64,000 nucleotides of DNA from Neobacillus bataviensis (lineage in GTDB: Bacteria; Bacillota; Bacilli; Bacillales_B; DSM-18226): the NCBI RefSeq assembly GCF_019969725.1, contig NZ_JAHXYW010000016.1, positions 18,183 to 82,182 on the forward strand, written 5' to 3'. The notes beneath the pieces were generated by a model. It did not search any database and was not told the DNA's origin. It was given only the letters and a program-made list of their open reading frames with translations. Position numbers and translations under genes: made by a program. This document shows, piece by piece, positions 52,107 to 62,900 of the stretch (its first letter is position 1; each line of letters starts with the position of its first letter).

Positions 52107-54344
52107 ATGATAGGTAAGTATAAGCAGCTTGTTGTGACGCTAATCCTGTTTATTTTTCCCTTTTTCTTCTTTACGGCAAAGGCCGATGCGAAAATGGATC
52201 CTCGAATTCCCAAAAATAAGATTGTTGCGCTTGTATATGATGATTCGGGTAGTATGTGGGAACAATCCGGAGCAAGTGGAAAACAGCCCATTGATAATTG
52301 GAAATATGCGAATTACGCTCTTCAAAGTTTCACGGCTCTTCTGGAGAAGCAGGACCAGCTAAAGGTAGTATTTATGAGTTCACCCACTGTAGCGAATCCT
52401 ATTGAATTAGATGAAAGACTACGTCAACACGAGATTGATCAAATTCGAGCATGGCAGGGAAAAAAAAACACTCCATTGGCTTCTTTACATACGGCCATAA
52501 ACGAATTGAATAAAGCGGCAGAGAATAATAGAAACTCAGATTTTTGGTTAATCGTATTAACGGACGGAATTTTTAATGAACTTAACCATCTTGACCCATC
52601 TATTCCGACCACCCAAATTGATGCAGATAAGAAGGCACTTTTCTCTAGTTTACAAGATTTGAAGACGAAGGTGGAGAAAAATGGAACCAGTATTCACACC
52701 ACCCTGATACCTATTGAGACCTATTTGAACCCTGAAGAATTATCCATCATGGCTGATTTTAAACGGCAATGGAAGGAAAGCTCAGGCGGAATTGTCTTAG
52801 AAAGCAAAGGGCAGCTGGATATTATTCAACGGATCAATGAGGTTGCTGCTCTCATGACGAATCGCGATCCAAACGAACAGGAGCAGTTTGATTTAAATCC
52901 TGTTTGGGAGGGGAATCAATTAGTCCTGAAATCGCCTTTCCCTTTAAGGAGAATTACTCTTCTTGAACAGTCAGCCGAAGAGAATGCGTCCTTTCAAATG
53001 AAGGAATTTTATATGAACAACCAACGAATTGAACAGGGTATGGAGGGGCCATTTAAAGTTAAAACCCCCGATGACCCTGCAAAATTAAATCCTCCCATTC
53101 GGGGTACCTTCACGCACTTTAAGAACGTGAATGGGGATGGTGTGATCGAAAAAGGCACTTACAAAATAGTCTTTGATAAGAAACCTACAGAAGAACAACA
53201 GAAGAATATTGAGGTAGTAGCCGAACCGGCGATTGATTTTAAAATCGGCTTCCAGAAAATCAACAGCAATGGGAGTCTGACGGAGGATCCTTCCGTTTTC
53301 TTTAAAGGCAGTAAAATGAGGGTAGAAACGACTTTGTTGAAAAGTGACAGCTCTGATGAAGAAATTGATATCCGCGATATTGATGTGGGAAGTTTGTTTG
53401 AAGTGGTAGCGAAAATAGGTCAAAACAATCTTCCCCTTAAATATGACCGTAAACTTAATAAATTCATAGGGGAGTTTACAATACCAAACAACGAAAAAAT
53501 TCCTGTAAACGTAAAGGTCAATATTAAGGGTTTCTATCAACAAGAAAAAGATACGAGCCTGCAGGTACTTCCTACTCGAAAATTGAGTTTAGTCGCCAAT
53601 ACCGATGCTTGGAGTGCACCGTTAGACAAACTAGACCAGGCACAACCGCTTGTGATCACTCCAATGGTTAATGGGGAAGAAATGACCTCAGAAGAGCTTA
53701 AGAAGATCATGAATCAACTTAAAATAGATTCACCTGGAAATATAAAAATTGAAAAGAAACAAAAAGGAAATCAGATTTACATTTATCCAAAGAGTTTATC
53801 TCCTATTTTTCGCACCTCCGTGGGGGAAGTACCTTTGCATATTACGCTTCAAGGCCAATACCCTAATGAAGTCGCCGAAGGCACTTTTACACTGACGATT
53901 GAGGATATCTCCATTTTTAAGAAATATGGCAAGGATATCATTAAGGCTCTAATCCTGCTGGCCCTTATTGTGTATTTGATTGGAATCATCATTAAACCGA
54001 GGTTTGACAAAAATCGTATTTCCATAGAATACAAGCAGAGCCGAAAAAGAGAAAAACTGCGAGAGGCACGTGTAATGACAGAGAACTTCCATACGAGCTG
54101 GGTTCAAAGATGGCTGGTGCCCTATTTAGCTGAAAAAAAGAGGATTAGTGATTTAGTATTTAAAGCGGATCGAAAGAAAGACCGGGTATTGCTAGTGAAA
54201 GAAAGCCAATACGCTGACCTGATTGTCAGACATGAAAAGCTTTTGGATAGAAGTAAAAAGGCAGACATAGCGATTTATCATAACGATGAAATCCAAATTG
54301 AGAGAAGTAACAACTTTTTGGTATACACGTTTAAATCACATTAA
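52107..54344 (+). CDS. Membrane-anchored VWA-domain protein of the tubulin-like system
   Basis: A 745-aa protein, first gene of a four-gene operon (GAAGGGAG upstream; 26 bp before the next gene). A signal peptide (residues 1-28) leads into a von Willebrand A domain with the MIDAS motif DDSGSMW (45-51) and a later VLTDGIF. Beta-rich segments fill about 280-590. A single membrane helix (KALILLALIVYLIGIII, about 612-628) leaves a cytoplasmic tail of about 115 residues. The VWA part should lie outside the membrane, where it could bind a ligand or a cell-wall partner. The tail could contact the tubulin-like protein (inference). No close family is recognised. Confidence 0.8.
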   Translation: MIGKYKQLVVTLILFIFPFFFFTAKADAKMDPRIPKNKIVALVYDDSGSMWEQSGASGKQPIDNWKYANYALQSFTALLEKQDQLKVVFMSSPTVANPIELDERLRQHEIDQIRAWQGKKNTPLASLHTAINELNKAAENNRNSDFWLIVLTDGIFNELNHLDPSIPTTQIDADKKALFSSLQDLKTKVEKNGTSIHTTLIPIETYLNPEELSIMADFKRQWKESSGGIVLESKGQLDIIQRINEVAALMTNRDPNEQEQFDLNPVWEGNQLVLKSPFPLRRITLLEQSAEENASFQMKEFYMNNQRIEQGMEGPFKVKTPDDPAKLNPPIRGTFTHFKNVNGDGVIEKGTYKIVFDKKPTEEQQKNIEVVAEPAIDFKIGFQKINSNGSLTEDPSVFFKGSKMRVETTLLKSDSSDEEIDIRDIDVGSLFEVVAKIGQNNLPLKYDRKLNKFIGEFTIPNNEKIPVNVKVNIKGFYQQEKDTSLQVLPTRKLSLVANTDAWSAPLDKLDQAQPLVITPMVNGEEMTSEELKKIMNQLKIDSPGNIKIEKKQKGNQIYIYPKSLSPIFRTSVGEVPLHITLQGQYPNEVAEGTFTLTIEDISIFKKYGKDIIKALILLALIVYLIGIIIKPRFDKNRISIEYKQSRKREKLREARVMTENFHTSWVQRWLVPYLAEKKRISDLVFKADRKKDRVLLVKESQYADLIVRHEKLLDRSKKADIAIYHNDEIQIERSNNFLVYTFKSH

Positions 54345-54370
54345 TAAATTCCTAAGAGGGGGCAGCCAGC

Positions 54371-57300
54371 ATGAGTTTTAACGTACCGACAATTTTAATC
54401 GGTTTAGGCGGCATAGGCAGTAATATTGCCAATATGGTATATGGTCGTATTCCCCCTGAGCAGAGAGGCAGAGTGGCCATCCATGCTTTTGATACGGATG
54501 CCAGCAGTATCGCCCAATTGGATCATTTGAGAAACTGTGCGACACAAACAAGCACGAACCATTCTGTTAATGAATATCTGCAAGCGAATAAAGAAGTCAT
54601 AAAATGGTTTCCCAATAATCCTCAAATAAAACGGAAAACAATGACAGATGGAGCCGGCCAGGTTCGGGCTGTTTCAAGACTCGCCTTTCGCTCAGCGATG
54701 TCTGAAGGGAAACTGAATGCTTTGTGGGACGGCATTGAACGAATATTTCCAGTGGACAGCGATTCAAGATCGTATAATGTCCGGGTGATTATTATTAGTT
54801 CTTTAGTGGGAGGAACCGGCTCCGGGATATTCTTGCAAATTGCTCTTTATTTACGGGAAATGTTGGAGCGGAAGTTAGGTTCGGAAAGTGTATTAATCCG
54901 CGGCGCATTTTTACTTCCTGATATTTTAGTAAGAAGTAATACGCTGGATCAAAATGAGTGGGAAGCCGTCCAAGGGAATGGTTACGCCAGTTTAAAAGAA
55001 CTGAACGCCATTACCTTAAGTGCATCCGGCAATCATAAGCAAAATGTGACCATCGAACTGGAGTATCGCCCCAATCAGATTGATTTAGAGGGCAGGACGG
55101 CACATGCAATTACCGATAAGCATCTTCCATATGATTTTTGCTTTCTGTTTGATTACGAAAATACGAAAGGGCAGCATTTGACAAATGTTTCCGAGTATAT
55201 GGAACAGGTGGCACGTACAGTGTATCTACAGCTCTTTAGCCCGATATCGGCAAAAAGCTTTTCACAGGAAGATAACCAAATAAGAAGCTTAGTAGAATCA
55301 AATGGGCAAGCAAGGTACTGTGGTTCTGGGGTCGCTTCCTTAACCTATCCGTATGAAGATATTTTGGATTTTTGTGCATTAAAATGGTCTGTGAATGGAC
55401 TAAATGACACGTGGCTTCGATTAGATCAGCTATTTCATGAAGAAAAAAAGCGCCATGAAGATGACGAAAGAAATGGAATCCATCATGAAAAACCATTGAT
55501 CAGAGAGCTTTATGTGAAATACTTTGATCAGATTGTGAATAACCAAGAAAAACCCAATCCATTTTTCCGTCAGCTTGATATGCAGGTTCACCAAATCGAG
55601 GATAAAGGAAAAAAGGGCTCATCGAAGGCAGATTTATTTTTACATGAGGTTGAGGAATATGCAAAAAGGGTAATCCGAGAGGATGAAGAGTTAAAAGAGG
55701 ATTATGAAGAGCATTGTAAGCTTGATGCAGGAAAACTAAAAATAAAAGATCAAGCAAAACAAGAAATAAACCGGATGGAAGCAGCTTTGGAAGACTATGC
55801 CAAAGAGATTAACAAGAAAATCAATGAAAATAGTCATTTCATTGCCTACCAGGTAATAGATTCTGATTATCATTCGCCAAATGGCGGGGACGGAAGTAGA
55901 TTTCATTTAAACACGTGGTTACTGAAAGAGGAATCACCCATTCATCCGGTAGGAGTACGGTATATCCTTTATAGCATTCACAATAAATTGATTAAGAAAA
56001 TTTCCAGTTTAAGAGAAGAGAATCGTCTATTGAAGGAGCAGATGAATCGATATCAAGACATTTATGATTTAGACCGCAATGATGGTGACGTAGACGATGC
56101 AGTCCGCCGCGTTGATAAAGCCTTGAAGCAAGGTTTCCTTTCCAGTATGTTTAGAAATAACTTTAAAGATTTTATCAATGAATATACGGAGAAGGCCACG
56201 CATCAGTTTAATACACTGAACCGTTATAAATATTCGATGCTGTTAGAACAAGTCTTTTCAGCTCTCAATCAATCCATTAAGGAAATGATCGGGGATTGGC
56301 AACGATTCTTTGACAATTTAATGGAGACAAAAGAAACACTCACAGGTGAGATTCATCAATTGGCCAGGAAGTTTGAGGGTGTCAGTGACCCGACGAAAAC
56401 CTTCGTTCTGGCAGATAAGGAAATGCTGGAACAAACCTGGGAGCGGATTCGTCAATCAGTGGATAATGGGTATTTACCAGAGGGTATCTCTCAAAAAATT
56501 TATTTAAGTCTTTATAACCGATTCATCGAGCGGAAAAATAATCGCGGGTCAGAAGAATTTTATAAGGAAACTAAGGTTGAAGAGTTTTTTAAAGAAAATG
56601 TGGTGGCTTTTTGCCGGCAGGAATTGGCGAATAAGCATCAGGACAAATTGGATTTAACCATTATTCAAGCATTAAGGATAGAAGCGGGCCGATTAGGAAA
56701 GGATGCGGACGATTACCTTTATCGCAAGATTAAGGCGATTGAGGAGCTTGCTCAACCGTTTGTTCCTATCACGAGTCATTATCGAAGCTTGAAGTTCTGG
56801 GGACTCCATTCTGAAAGCTTTAATCTACTCAGTGAGATGGAAAAGAACGAGTTATTTAATGATAAGCAAATTGTTGAAAATGCGTTTGAACGGAATGAAA
56901 TCGTTTGTTATCGTGCTCATTATGGATTATCGGTCAGTGACTTTAGCAAATTTTCTTCGGGAAAAAATGGGAAGCCGCCAGGAGTTTATTATGAGGCCTA
57001 TCATCGTTTAGTGAACAAGCTGAATGAGGATGAAAATCGCACGATTACGCCTCACCTGGATCGAAATTGGCATCTTCCTGCCTATATGCCCGACTTAAAT
57101 CCAGAACGGGCCGAGCTTGAAACCAATCGTACGGACCGAGCGTTAATCCTTGGGGTGATCTATGGGTGGCTCCAGCTAGTCAACTCAGATGGGAAAAGAG
57201 TCTATCAATATAGTGGAAATCAGGGCACAAAATTATTACTGAAATTCGGTGAAAAGGTGGAAGAAGATACGTTTTTGCTTCATGAAGCCTTACCGCATAA

Positions 57301-57730
57301 TCCTGTCATCTATGATGAAATTTTAGAAAGATTCCAAGAAACGCAGGAAAATCAAATAAAAAATAATCGAAATATAGAAGAACACGATTTTATGCTGGGT
57401 GCTTTAGAAATCTCAAAAGTAAAAAAAGAAGGAATCAGAAATATTCTAGATTTGGTGTTGGCTTATGATCTGGAATTTATCTCCGATCCTTCCTTAACGG
57501 TAAGGGCTGATCGGTTACGACAATGTTTGTTAAATGAAATCGTAGAATACTTTATGAAGGTTATGAAACCGGACTCAGCTAAACGGGAAGCGGCGAAGTT
57601 GATTAAACGGCTCTGGGCTGAATCACTTGTTAGATATAAAACAGCCCAAGATACAGAAGAGTTTAACAAGTGGATGAATGATATTAATCATAAAATGAGT
57701 TCATTAAATCAAGAACAAGTATTTGTATAA
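54371..57730 (+). CDS. Tubulin/FtsZ-like GTPase-domain protein
   Basis: A 1,119-aa protein, about three times the size of FtsZ. The N-terminal 330 residues show the tubulin-superfamily nucleotide fold: ILIGLGGIGSNIAN (8-21) in place of the FtsZ first glycine loop, FDTDASS near 38, and SSLVGGTGSGIFLQIAL (about 142-158) matching the tubulin signature GGGTGSG with one Gly missing. It fits the Tubulin_2-type family. The remaining 750 residues are mostly helical with coiled-coil stretches (about 440-480, 530-570) and no known domain. There is no signal peptide or membrane helix. It is translated in an operon with the VWA protein and two membrane proteins, so it probably assembles at the membrane. 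Confidence 0.82.
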   Translation: MSFNVPTILIGLGGIGSNIANMVYGRIPPEQRGRVAIHAFDTDASSIAQLDHLRNCATQTSTNHSVNEYLQANKEVIKWFPNNPQIKRKTMTDGAGQVRAVSRLAFRSAMSEGKLNALWDGIERIFPVDSDSRSYNVRVIIISSLVGGTGSGIFLQIALYLREMLERKLGSESVLIRGAFLLPDILVRSNTLDQNEWEAVQGNGYASLKELNAITLSASGNHKQNVTIELEYRPNQIDLEGRTAHAITDKHLPYDFCFLFDYENTKGQHLTNVSEYMEQVARTVYLQLFSPISAKSFSQEDNQIRSLVESNGQARYCGSGVASLTYPYEDILDFCALKWSVNGLNDTWLRLDQLFHEEKKRHEDDERNGIHHEKPLIRELYVKYFDQIVNNQEKPNPFFRQLDMQVHQIEDKGKKGSSKADLFLHEVEEYAKRVIREDEELKEDYEEHCKLDAGKLKIKDQAKQEINRMEAALEDYAKEINKKINENSHFIAYQVIDSDYHSPNGGDGSRFHLNTWLLKEESPIHPVGVRYILYSIHNKLIKKISSLREENRLLKEQMNRYQDIYDLDRNDGDVDDAVRRVDKALKQGFLSSMFRNNFKDFINEYTEKATHQFNTLNRYKYSMLLEQVFSALNQSIKEMIGDWQRFFDNLMETKETLTGEIHQLARKFEGVSDPTKTFVLADKEMLEQTWERIRQSVDNGYLPEGISQKIYLSLYNRFIERKNNRGSEEFYKETKVEEFFKENVVAFCRQELANKHQDKLDLTIIQALRIEAGRLGKDADDYLYRKIKAIEELAQPFVPITSHYRSLKFWGLHSESFNLLSEMEKNELFNDKQIVENAFERNEIVCYRAHYGLSVSDFSKFSSGKNGKPPGVYYEAYHRLVNKLNEDENRTITPHLDRNWHLPAYMPDLNPERAELETNRTDRALILGVIYGWLQLVNSDGKRVYQYSGNQGTKLLLKFGEKVEEDTFLLHEALPHNPVIYDEILERFQETQENQIKNNRNIEEHDFMLGALEISKVKKEGIRNILDLVLAYDLEFISDPSLTVRADRLRQCLLNEIVEYFMKVMKPDSAKREAAKLIKRLWAESLVRYKTAQDTEEFNKWMNDINHKMSSLNQEQVFV

Positions 57731-57755
57731 GCTTGTGAAAAAGGACTGATTCTTG

Positions 57756-59921
57756 ATGCACTCCATTGTGATACATTTCGGCAAGAAGTATGAAGATTGG
57801 CATCTAGTTGAGCCATTTTTTTATAAGCTGCAGAATCATAACGAAGTAATCTTTTACTGGGAGGAGGACTCCTCCTCTCAACCTCTCTATTCCTTATTAA
57901 TGGATAGAATGATTGAACATTTAGACCGTCTTCGAATAAAGGATTGGCAGTTGATTATTCTCCTGAATCTAAATGATGAACGAAATCGACATTTACGTTT
58001 AACGACGCAGCTATCAGAAATGAGGAGAGAACTACTTACACCTTTAAAGGATAAAGGTTTTTATCCTCTTCAAACCATTTTACATTTAGTTGACATGATC
58101 AAAAGAAATTCTCATTACGCACCAAACGAGGTAGAGTTAAAAAGGTGTTGGGAGCTGGATCATTTTGGCTTTCTTGTATCAGACCAACTAGCTTTTGGAA
58201 TGGGCAATGCCTTTACGAAACAGGAAATAAACAAGCTGGATGAAGAGTGGGGGGACACCATCCAGCTTCAAGACATTGTTTTAGACCAACCCGATCATGA
58301 ATTCATGTTAGCTTTAAAAGCTAAATGTGACCGGGTGAGAAGCTGTCTAAAACAGTTGATCAGTCGAAAAAAGGAGCTTTTGGTGAATCTAGGAGAGGTT
58401 CAGGCTCATGATTATTGGATGACCTCGCGGCAGCTCGAGATTGTGTTGGAAGATTTTAAGAATAAGATAAAGCAATTGATGACGCCCCCTTTGACACAAA
58501 CGTTAACGAACTTCTCGCCATCAAAAGAGCTTTCAAGCAGTTTGAAGTTCCATGTGGGAATCCAAAGTGAAATCGGTGATATTCGGTTAATTCGTCAAGA
58601 AATTGACCAAAGCTCTCAGCGGGAAAGAATGAAAGGATATTTGGAACTCGCTTATTTCCTTCTGACCATATGCCACCATCCGTCCCTTATTGAAAGGATG
58701 GACAAGGGAAGTGCGAGTGTGATCCAGGTGACGTTAGAAGAGGAGCGTTTACAGAAATTACTAAAAAATTATTATAGCAATTTGGTAAAGGTGAAAAAGC
58801 AAATAAAGGATCAACTATTACTCCAAAACCAGTTTCATACCAATCGATTTCGGGATGATGAATTTGCCCCATACACGGCAGCAGCGATTGAAAAGAAAAG
58901 GGATTTCAATCCACCACTCTCGAAACATTCCAAGATTACGTATCATTTCTTCGACCAATGGGAAGATCAGCTTTATAAAGCAGAAACCATCCTCATGGAT
59001 CGTGAAAGGGAGCTTCTTCAAAAATCAAGAGAAGCCCTCAAAAAATTGAATGTATTAAAACGGAAAAATGAATTTTTGGAAGAGGAAGAATGGATTGAGA
59101 TTAATGATTATAAACAGGAATTGGTTGAAAAGATGAGTCTTGTGCACCAACAGGTAATCGACACAGCGCCTTCTTCGTCAGAAGCTCTTTCTACCTGGAA
59201 AAATCATGTGCCCGGAGCGAAAAAGAAGATGCATTTTCTCCTGGAATTGATTCCTAGCCAGCGCCAGTACCAGACGATGGGGGCACTCATTTTTTTAATC
59301 TTAATCCTTCCGTTCCTGCATCTGTGGGCAGCCACCACATCTCAGAGAGGATGGACATTCCATTTTACGATAGTCTTTGTTGTGATCCTTGCTGTTACCT
59401 GCCTGGGGTATATTTTAACAAAACGAACTTCCCATCGGCCGATTTGGAAATTTCAAGAACAAACCTATGAGCACATCGAAAAAATCTATCAAATGCAAGT
59501 GAATTCCCAGCATCAATACAATCATTACCTGAACCAGTTATTCAAGCTTTTTTCGTTACGAAAGTATCACGAAAGAGTATCCAGCATTGCAGAAGAGAAG
59601 AAGGAACAGAATCTGCTGCATCGCTATCACCTTATTAAATTAGAAGAATTTGCTCATATGGCAAACCGATTGCTTCATATTCTGCAAATGAATATCGAAC
59701 AGGACACGTCTAATAAAGAACGTAGTGTTCCAGTGATGAAAATGGAAAAGAGTGTAAACGAGAATCCTATTTATTCACCCTTTCAGCAGGCGGGCTTGCA
59801 GGAAGCTGGGGGAAATGGGATCGAAGTATATCTTGGCAGTGCTATTGAACAATATCAATCAACCTATTTTAATGAAATTGATCAAATTCGGATCCAAGAG
59901 GATAAGGTGTATAAACTATGA
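57756..59921 (+). CDS. Coiled-coil protein with two membrane helices, tubulin-like system
   Basis: A 721-aa protein of unknown family, third gene of the operon. It starts at ATG 57756 with AAGGA about 10 nt upstream. The N-terminal 130 residues are alpha/beta (VIHFGKKYEDWHLVEPFFY, WQLIILLNLND). A long helical region with coiled coils follows (about 180-490). Two membrane helices (about 508-525 and 538-557) are joined by a short loop, and a helical C-terminus (about 565-720) follows. Both large parts should face the cytoplasm. It overlaps the next gene by 4 nt. It may anchor the tubulin-like protein to the membrane (inference). Confidence 0.75.
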   Translation: MHSIVIHFGKKYEDWHLVEPFFYKLQNHNEVIFYWEEDSSSQPLYSLLMDRMIEHLDRLRIKDWQLIILLNLNDERNRHLRLTTQLSEMRRELLTPLKDKGFYPLQTILHLVDMIKRNSHYAPNEVELKRCWELDHFGFLVSDQLAFGMGNAFTKQEINKLDEEWGDTIQLQDIVLDQPDHEFMLALKAKCDRVRSCLKQLISRKKELLVNLGEVQAHDYWMTSRQLEIVLEDFKNKIKQLMTPPLTQTLTNFSPSKELSSSLKFHVGIQSEIGDIRLIRQEIDQSSQRERMKGYLELAYFLLTICHHPSLIERMDKGSASVIQVTLEEERLQKLLKNYYSNLVKVKKQIKDQLLLQNQFHTNRFRDDEFAPYTAAAIEKKRDFNPPLSKHSKITYHFFDQWEDQLYKAETILMDRERELLQKSREALKKLNVLKRKNEFLEEEEWIEINDYKQELVEKMSLVHQQVIDTAPSSSEALSTWKNHVPGAKKKMHFLLELIPSQRQYQTMGALIFLILILPFLHLWAATTSQRGWTFHFTIVFVVILAVTCLGYILTKRTSHRPIWKFQEQTYEHIEKIYQMQVNSQHQYNHYLNQLFKLFSLRKYHERVSSIAEEKKEQNLLHRYHLIKLEEFAHMANRLLHILQMNIEQDTSNKERSVPVMKMEKSVNENPIYSPFQQAGLQEAGGNGIEVYLGSAIEQYQSTYFNEIDQIRIQEDKVYKL

Positions 59922-62900
59922 ACTTACTTGCATTATTGTTAGGAAGTCTAGTCGTCTTTGTGATCAGTTTCATCCTCCTTTACACGGCAAATTTATCTCA
60001 GGAACAGCGTTATAAACAACTTTTGCTCCCGGCCGCAGCCCTATTCACTTCCTTACCTTTACTTCTATTCGATGATAGTCTCACTCGTTTTTATGAAATA
60101 TTTCTTGATAAACAGATGTCTAATTTAATACCGTATATTCAGCTGCTAATCAATCTTTCGTTTCTGCTTGCGTTTCTGTTTGTAAAATGGTGTTGGAGAA
60201 TGGTGGGGAGACTGTCTTTTAACTCCCTTGGAACAAAGACAAAAACGTACCGCTGGTTAAGCTGGATTGACACACTTCCGAAAAAAGCCAAAGCCATCTT
60301 CTATCCAGAAGATCTCGTAAATAGAACCAAAACAAAGCTATTTGCGCCGGGAACTGTTTCGCTGGTGTATATCAAAAGCCGGGGACAGATCCTTTTGAAA
60401 AAAGAATGGACGTATCTTTCATGGTTTTTCAAATATGCTAGTATCTTCCCAATGGTTTTACTGGTGCTCCTTATAATTGCCAGTGTATATCATTTATCGT
60501 TGATTCAGAATTTGCCTAAATATCCGATTATCTCCATTGTTCTGTTGATGGAGATTGCCTGGTTCTTAAATGGGCGAAAGGCTGCTTATCGTGAAGGCTT
60601 CATCGAGGGGAACGATGCCATCCCAACAAGGCTTGCCACCTATGAGGAGTTATTTAAACAATACAAGGAATTATGGGAAGACGGCTTGCTGGCGGATGGA
60701 ATCATAAAAGAAAATAAGCTTTTCCCTCATCGAACCAATCATTTTTCTTATGAAAATCTCTCGTCAGATCCGGAGCATCAATTGATTATGAATGCCATTT
60801 GTGAGGGAATAAAGAAAAAGAACTTGATCATCGATGAGAGTTATACGAGGATGATGCTAGAAATCATCCAAGAACAAGATGTGTTGATTGAGGATGTCAT
60901 CTACGAGGATTTCTCTTCCTATTTTTTTCCGGCATTGTACCATTTGCTGACGCAAAATAAGAAGATCTTGATTATTGCCCATAGCCACCATGCTGCTGAG
61001 GAAGCTGTGGTATGGCTAACGAATGGAATTAGCGAAGTGGCCGGGATCGATCAAGTATGGAAGGTAAGCACTTTTTTAGATGCCCTCGAGCAAAACATCA
61101 ATTCCGATGTTTTAGTGGTTTCACCTGATATTTTGCAGGAGAACCGATTCTTGCAATACTTAAGCCAGTTAGAAAAAACAAAGAGATTGGAAGGCATAAT
61201 GCTATTACAGGCGGAAAAACTGATTCCAACCTATTCCACCATTCTGCATGCGTTTAACTTGAATGTAAGGGAGCTAATTGGCAAAAAACCGCAGTATATC
61301 ATTTTAACGGAGTGGTATGAAGGATTAGAGCCTGCCATCCGTACAGTCTTGCAATGCGAGCCAAGAGATCTCGTCGCCTCCTCGAGCATAAGTCAAAATT
61401 TACTCTATATGGTTTGGAAAAAAGAAGGAGAACATATATTTCAGCAAACCATCCTTCCGAAGATGTCGCACCGACAAATAGAAGCGGAAGTGGTATTATC
61501 CTTGCCAGCTATAAAGGCAAATATTGAACCCGTTCACTTCATCCATCAGCGGAAGACCACAGTGAATGAGAGCATACAGGAAATCATGGATGCGAAGTCG
61601 GCGTTATTTGAGCTTGGATTTGATTTAGATACATTGGACCATTTTTTAAAAAGGATGAGAATCCATGAACAAAATCTTTCCATTCCGAGTGATGATTTCT
61701 CCTTTCTGCTCATTCGAGACCATCACTACAATTTAGTGGATCGTTTGAATATGTGGAAAGGTGCCGGCAAAATGGCTTCCTTTGTGCATATCGTATCGCC
61801 GCCCTATTTAATTCGGGATTATTTAGCAAACCAGTTGGAGTTTTTTATGAGCACCAATCGGACTATTGCTCCATTGGCTCCACGGTTATCTCAATCGGTT
61901 TGGAGCATTGCCTATTACCTTTTGGAGCGGTTATGTCATTTTTACCTGAACGAAGAAGAAATAGAGAACTACCTAAGGAAAGCGAAGATCAATTCCTACC
62001 GCTCAATGGTAGAAGGTGTTCACGAGTTGTTCTCGATCGCTTTTGGTCCTAAATTGGATTACCGATTGAATATCGAATCTAGAGAGTTAGTAAGGTTCGA
62101 CCGCACGAAAAGGGATTTTGTAAGGCAGACCCAATTTCGGATTCCATATACAGCTAAGGAAAAGATTTTACCAAGAGGGTTCCGTTTTATTGAAATAAGG
62201 CATAACAACAAGTGCATTTCGGAGATTTATGAAGGGCATTTTTTTCAACAATACCTGCCAAGTCAATTTCATTCCTTTAATGGCGAACTTTACAAAATCC
62301 AAAAGGTGGATCTAGAGCATGGAGTCGTGGAAGTCAGCTTTGAACCGCTTTTTGAGCAGAAATATTACCGTCCTACAATGGAGTATCAAATACGTAAGTT
62401 GACAGAAACAGGCTGCTATGAAAATAAAACCATTTCATATGAGCGGGTGGAGGTCAGCATTCGAGAAATGCAGGCGGATGTCAGAGTTCGCACATGCGGC
62501 TATGTGGAATTAAGTCAAATGTTGAATCTAAAATCGATGAAGCTTCATTCCTTCCATCAAGATGAGGAGATAATAAGGGAGTATGAGAACGGCCATCTAC
62601 TAAGAATGGCGATTCGTTCAAAAGAGGGAACCATTCTAAACCCGGCTCAGATTAAATTTACGCTCGCATTATTATTGAATGAGTTGTTTTTGTCCTTATT
62701 TCCGGAAACACATCATTTTGTGAAGGTTTGTACCCGATTAGATGGTTCCTTTTTTGATGAGACAGACACCATATCTAAAAAGTTACAACTGATTACGCCA
62801 TCATTACGGATGGATGGTGAAACGAAAGACGAGGGACAGATCATCATATACATTATAGAGGATTCTCCTGTCCACCTTGGAATTTTAGAAGCGATTCGCG

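Noticed and set aside
54371..57730. Phage or plasmid TubZ/PhuZ segregation locus
   Set aside because: There is no TubR-like partner, no centromere-like iterons and no phage genes. The neighbours are VWA and membrane proteins.
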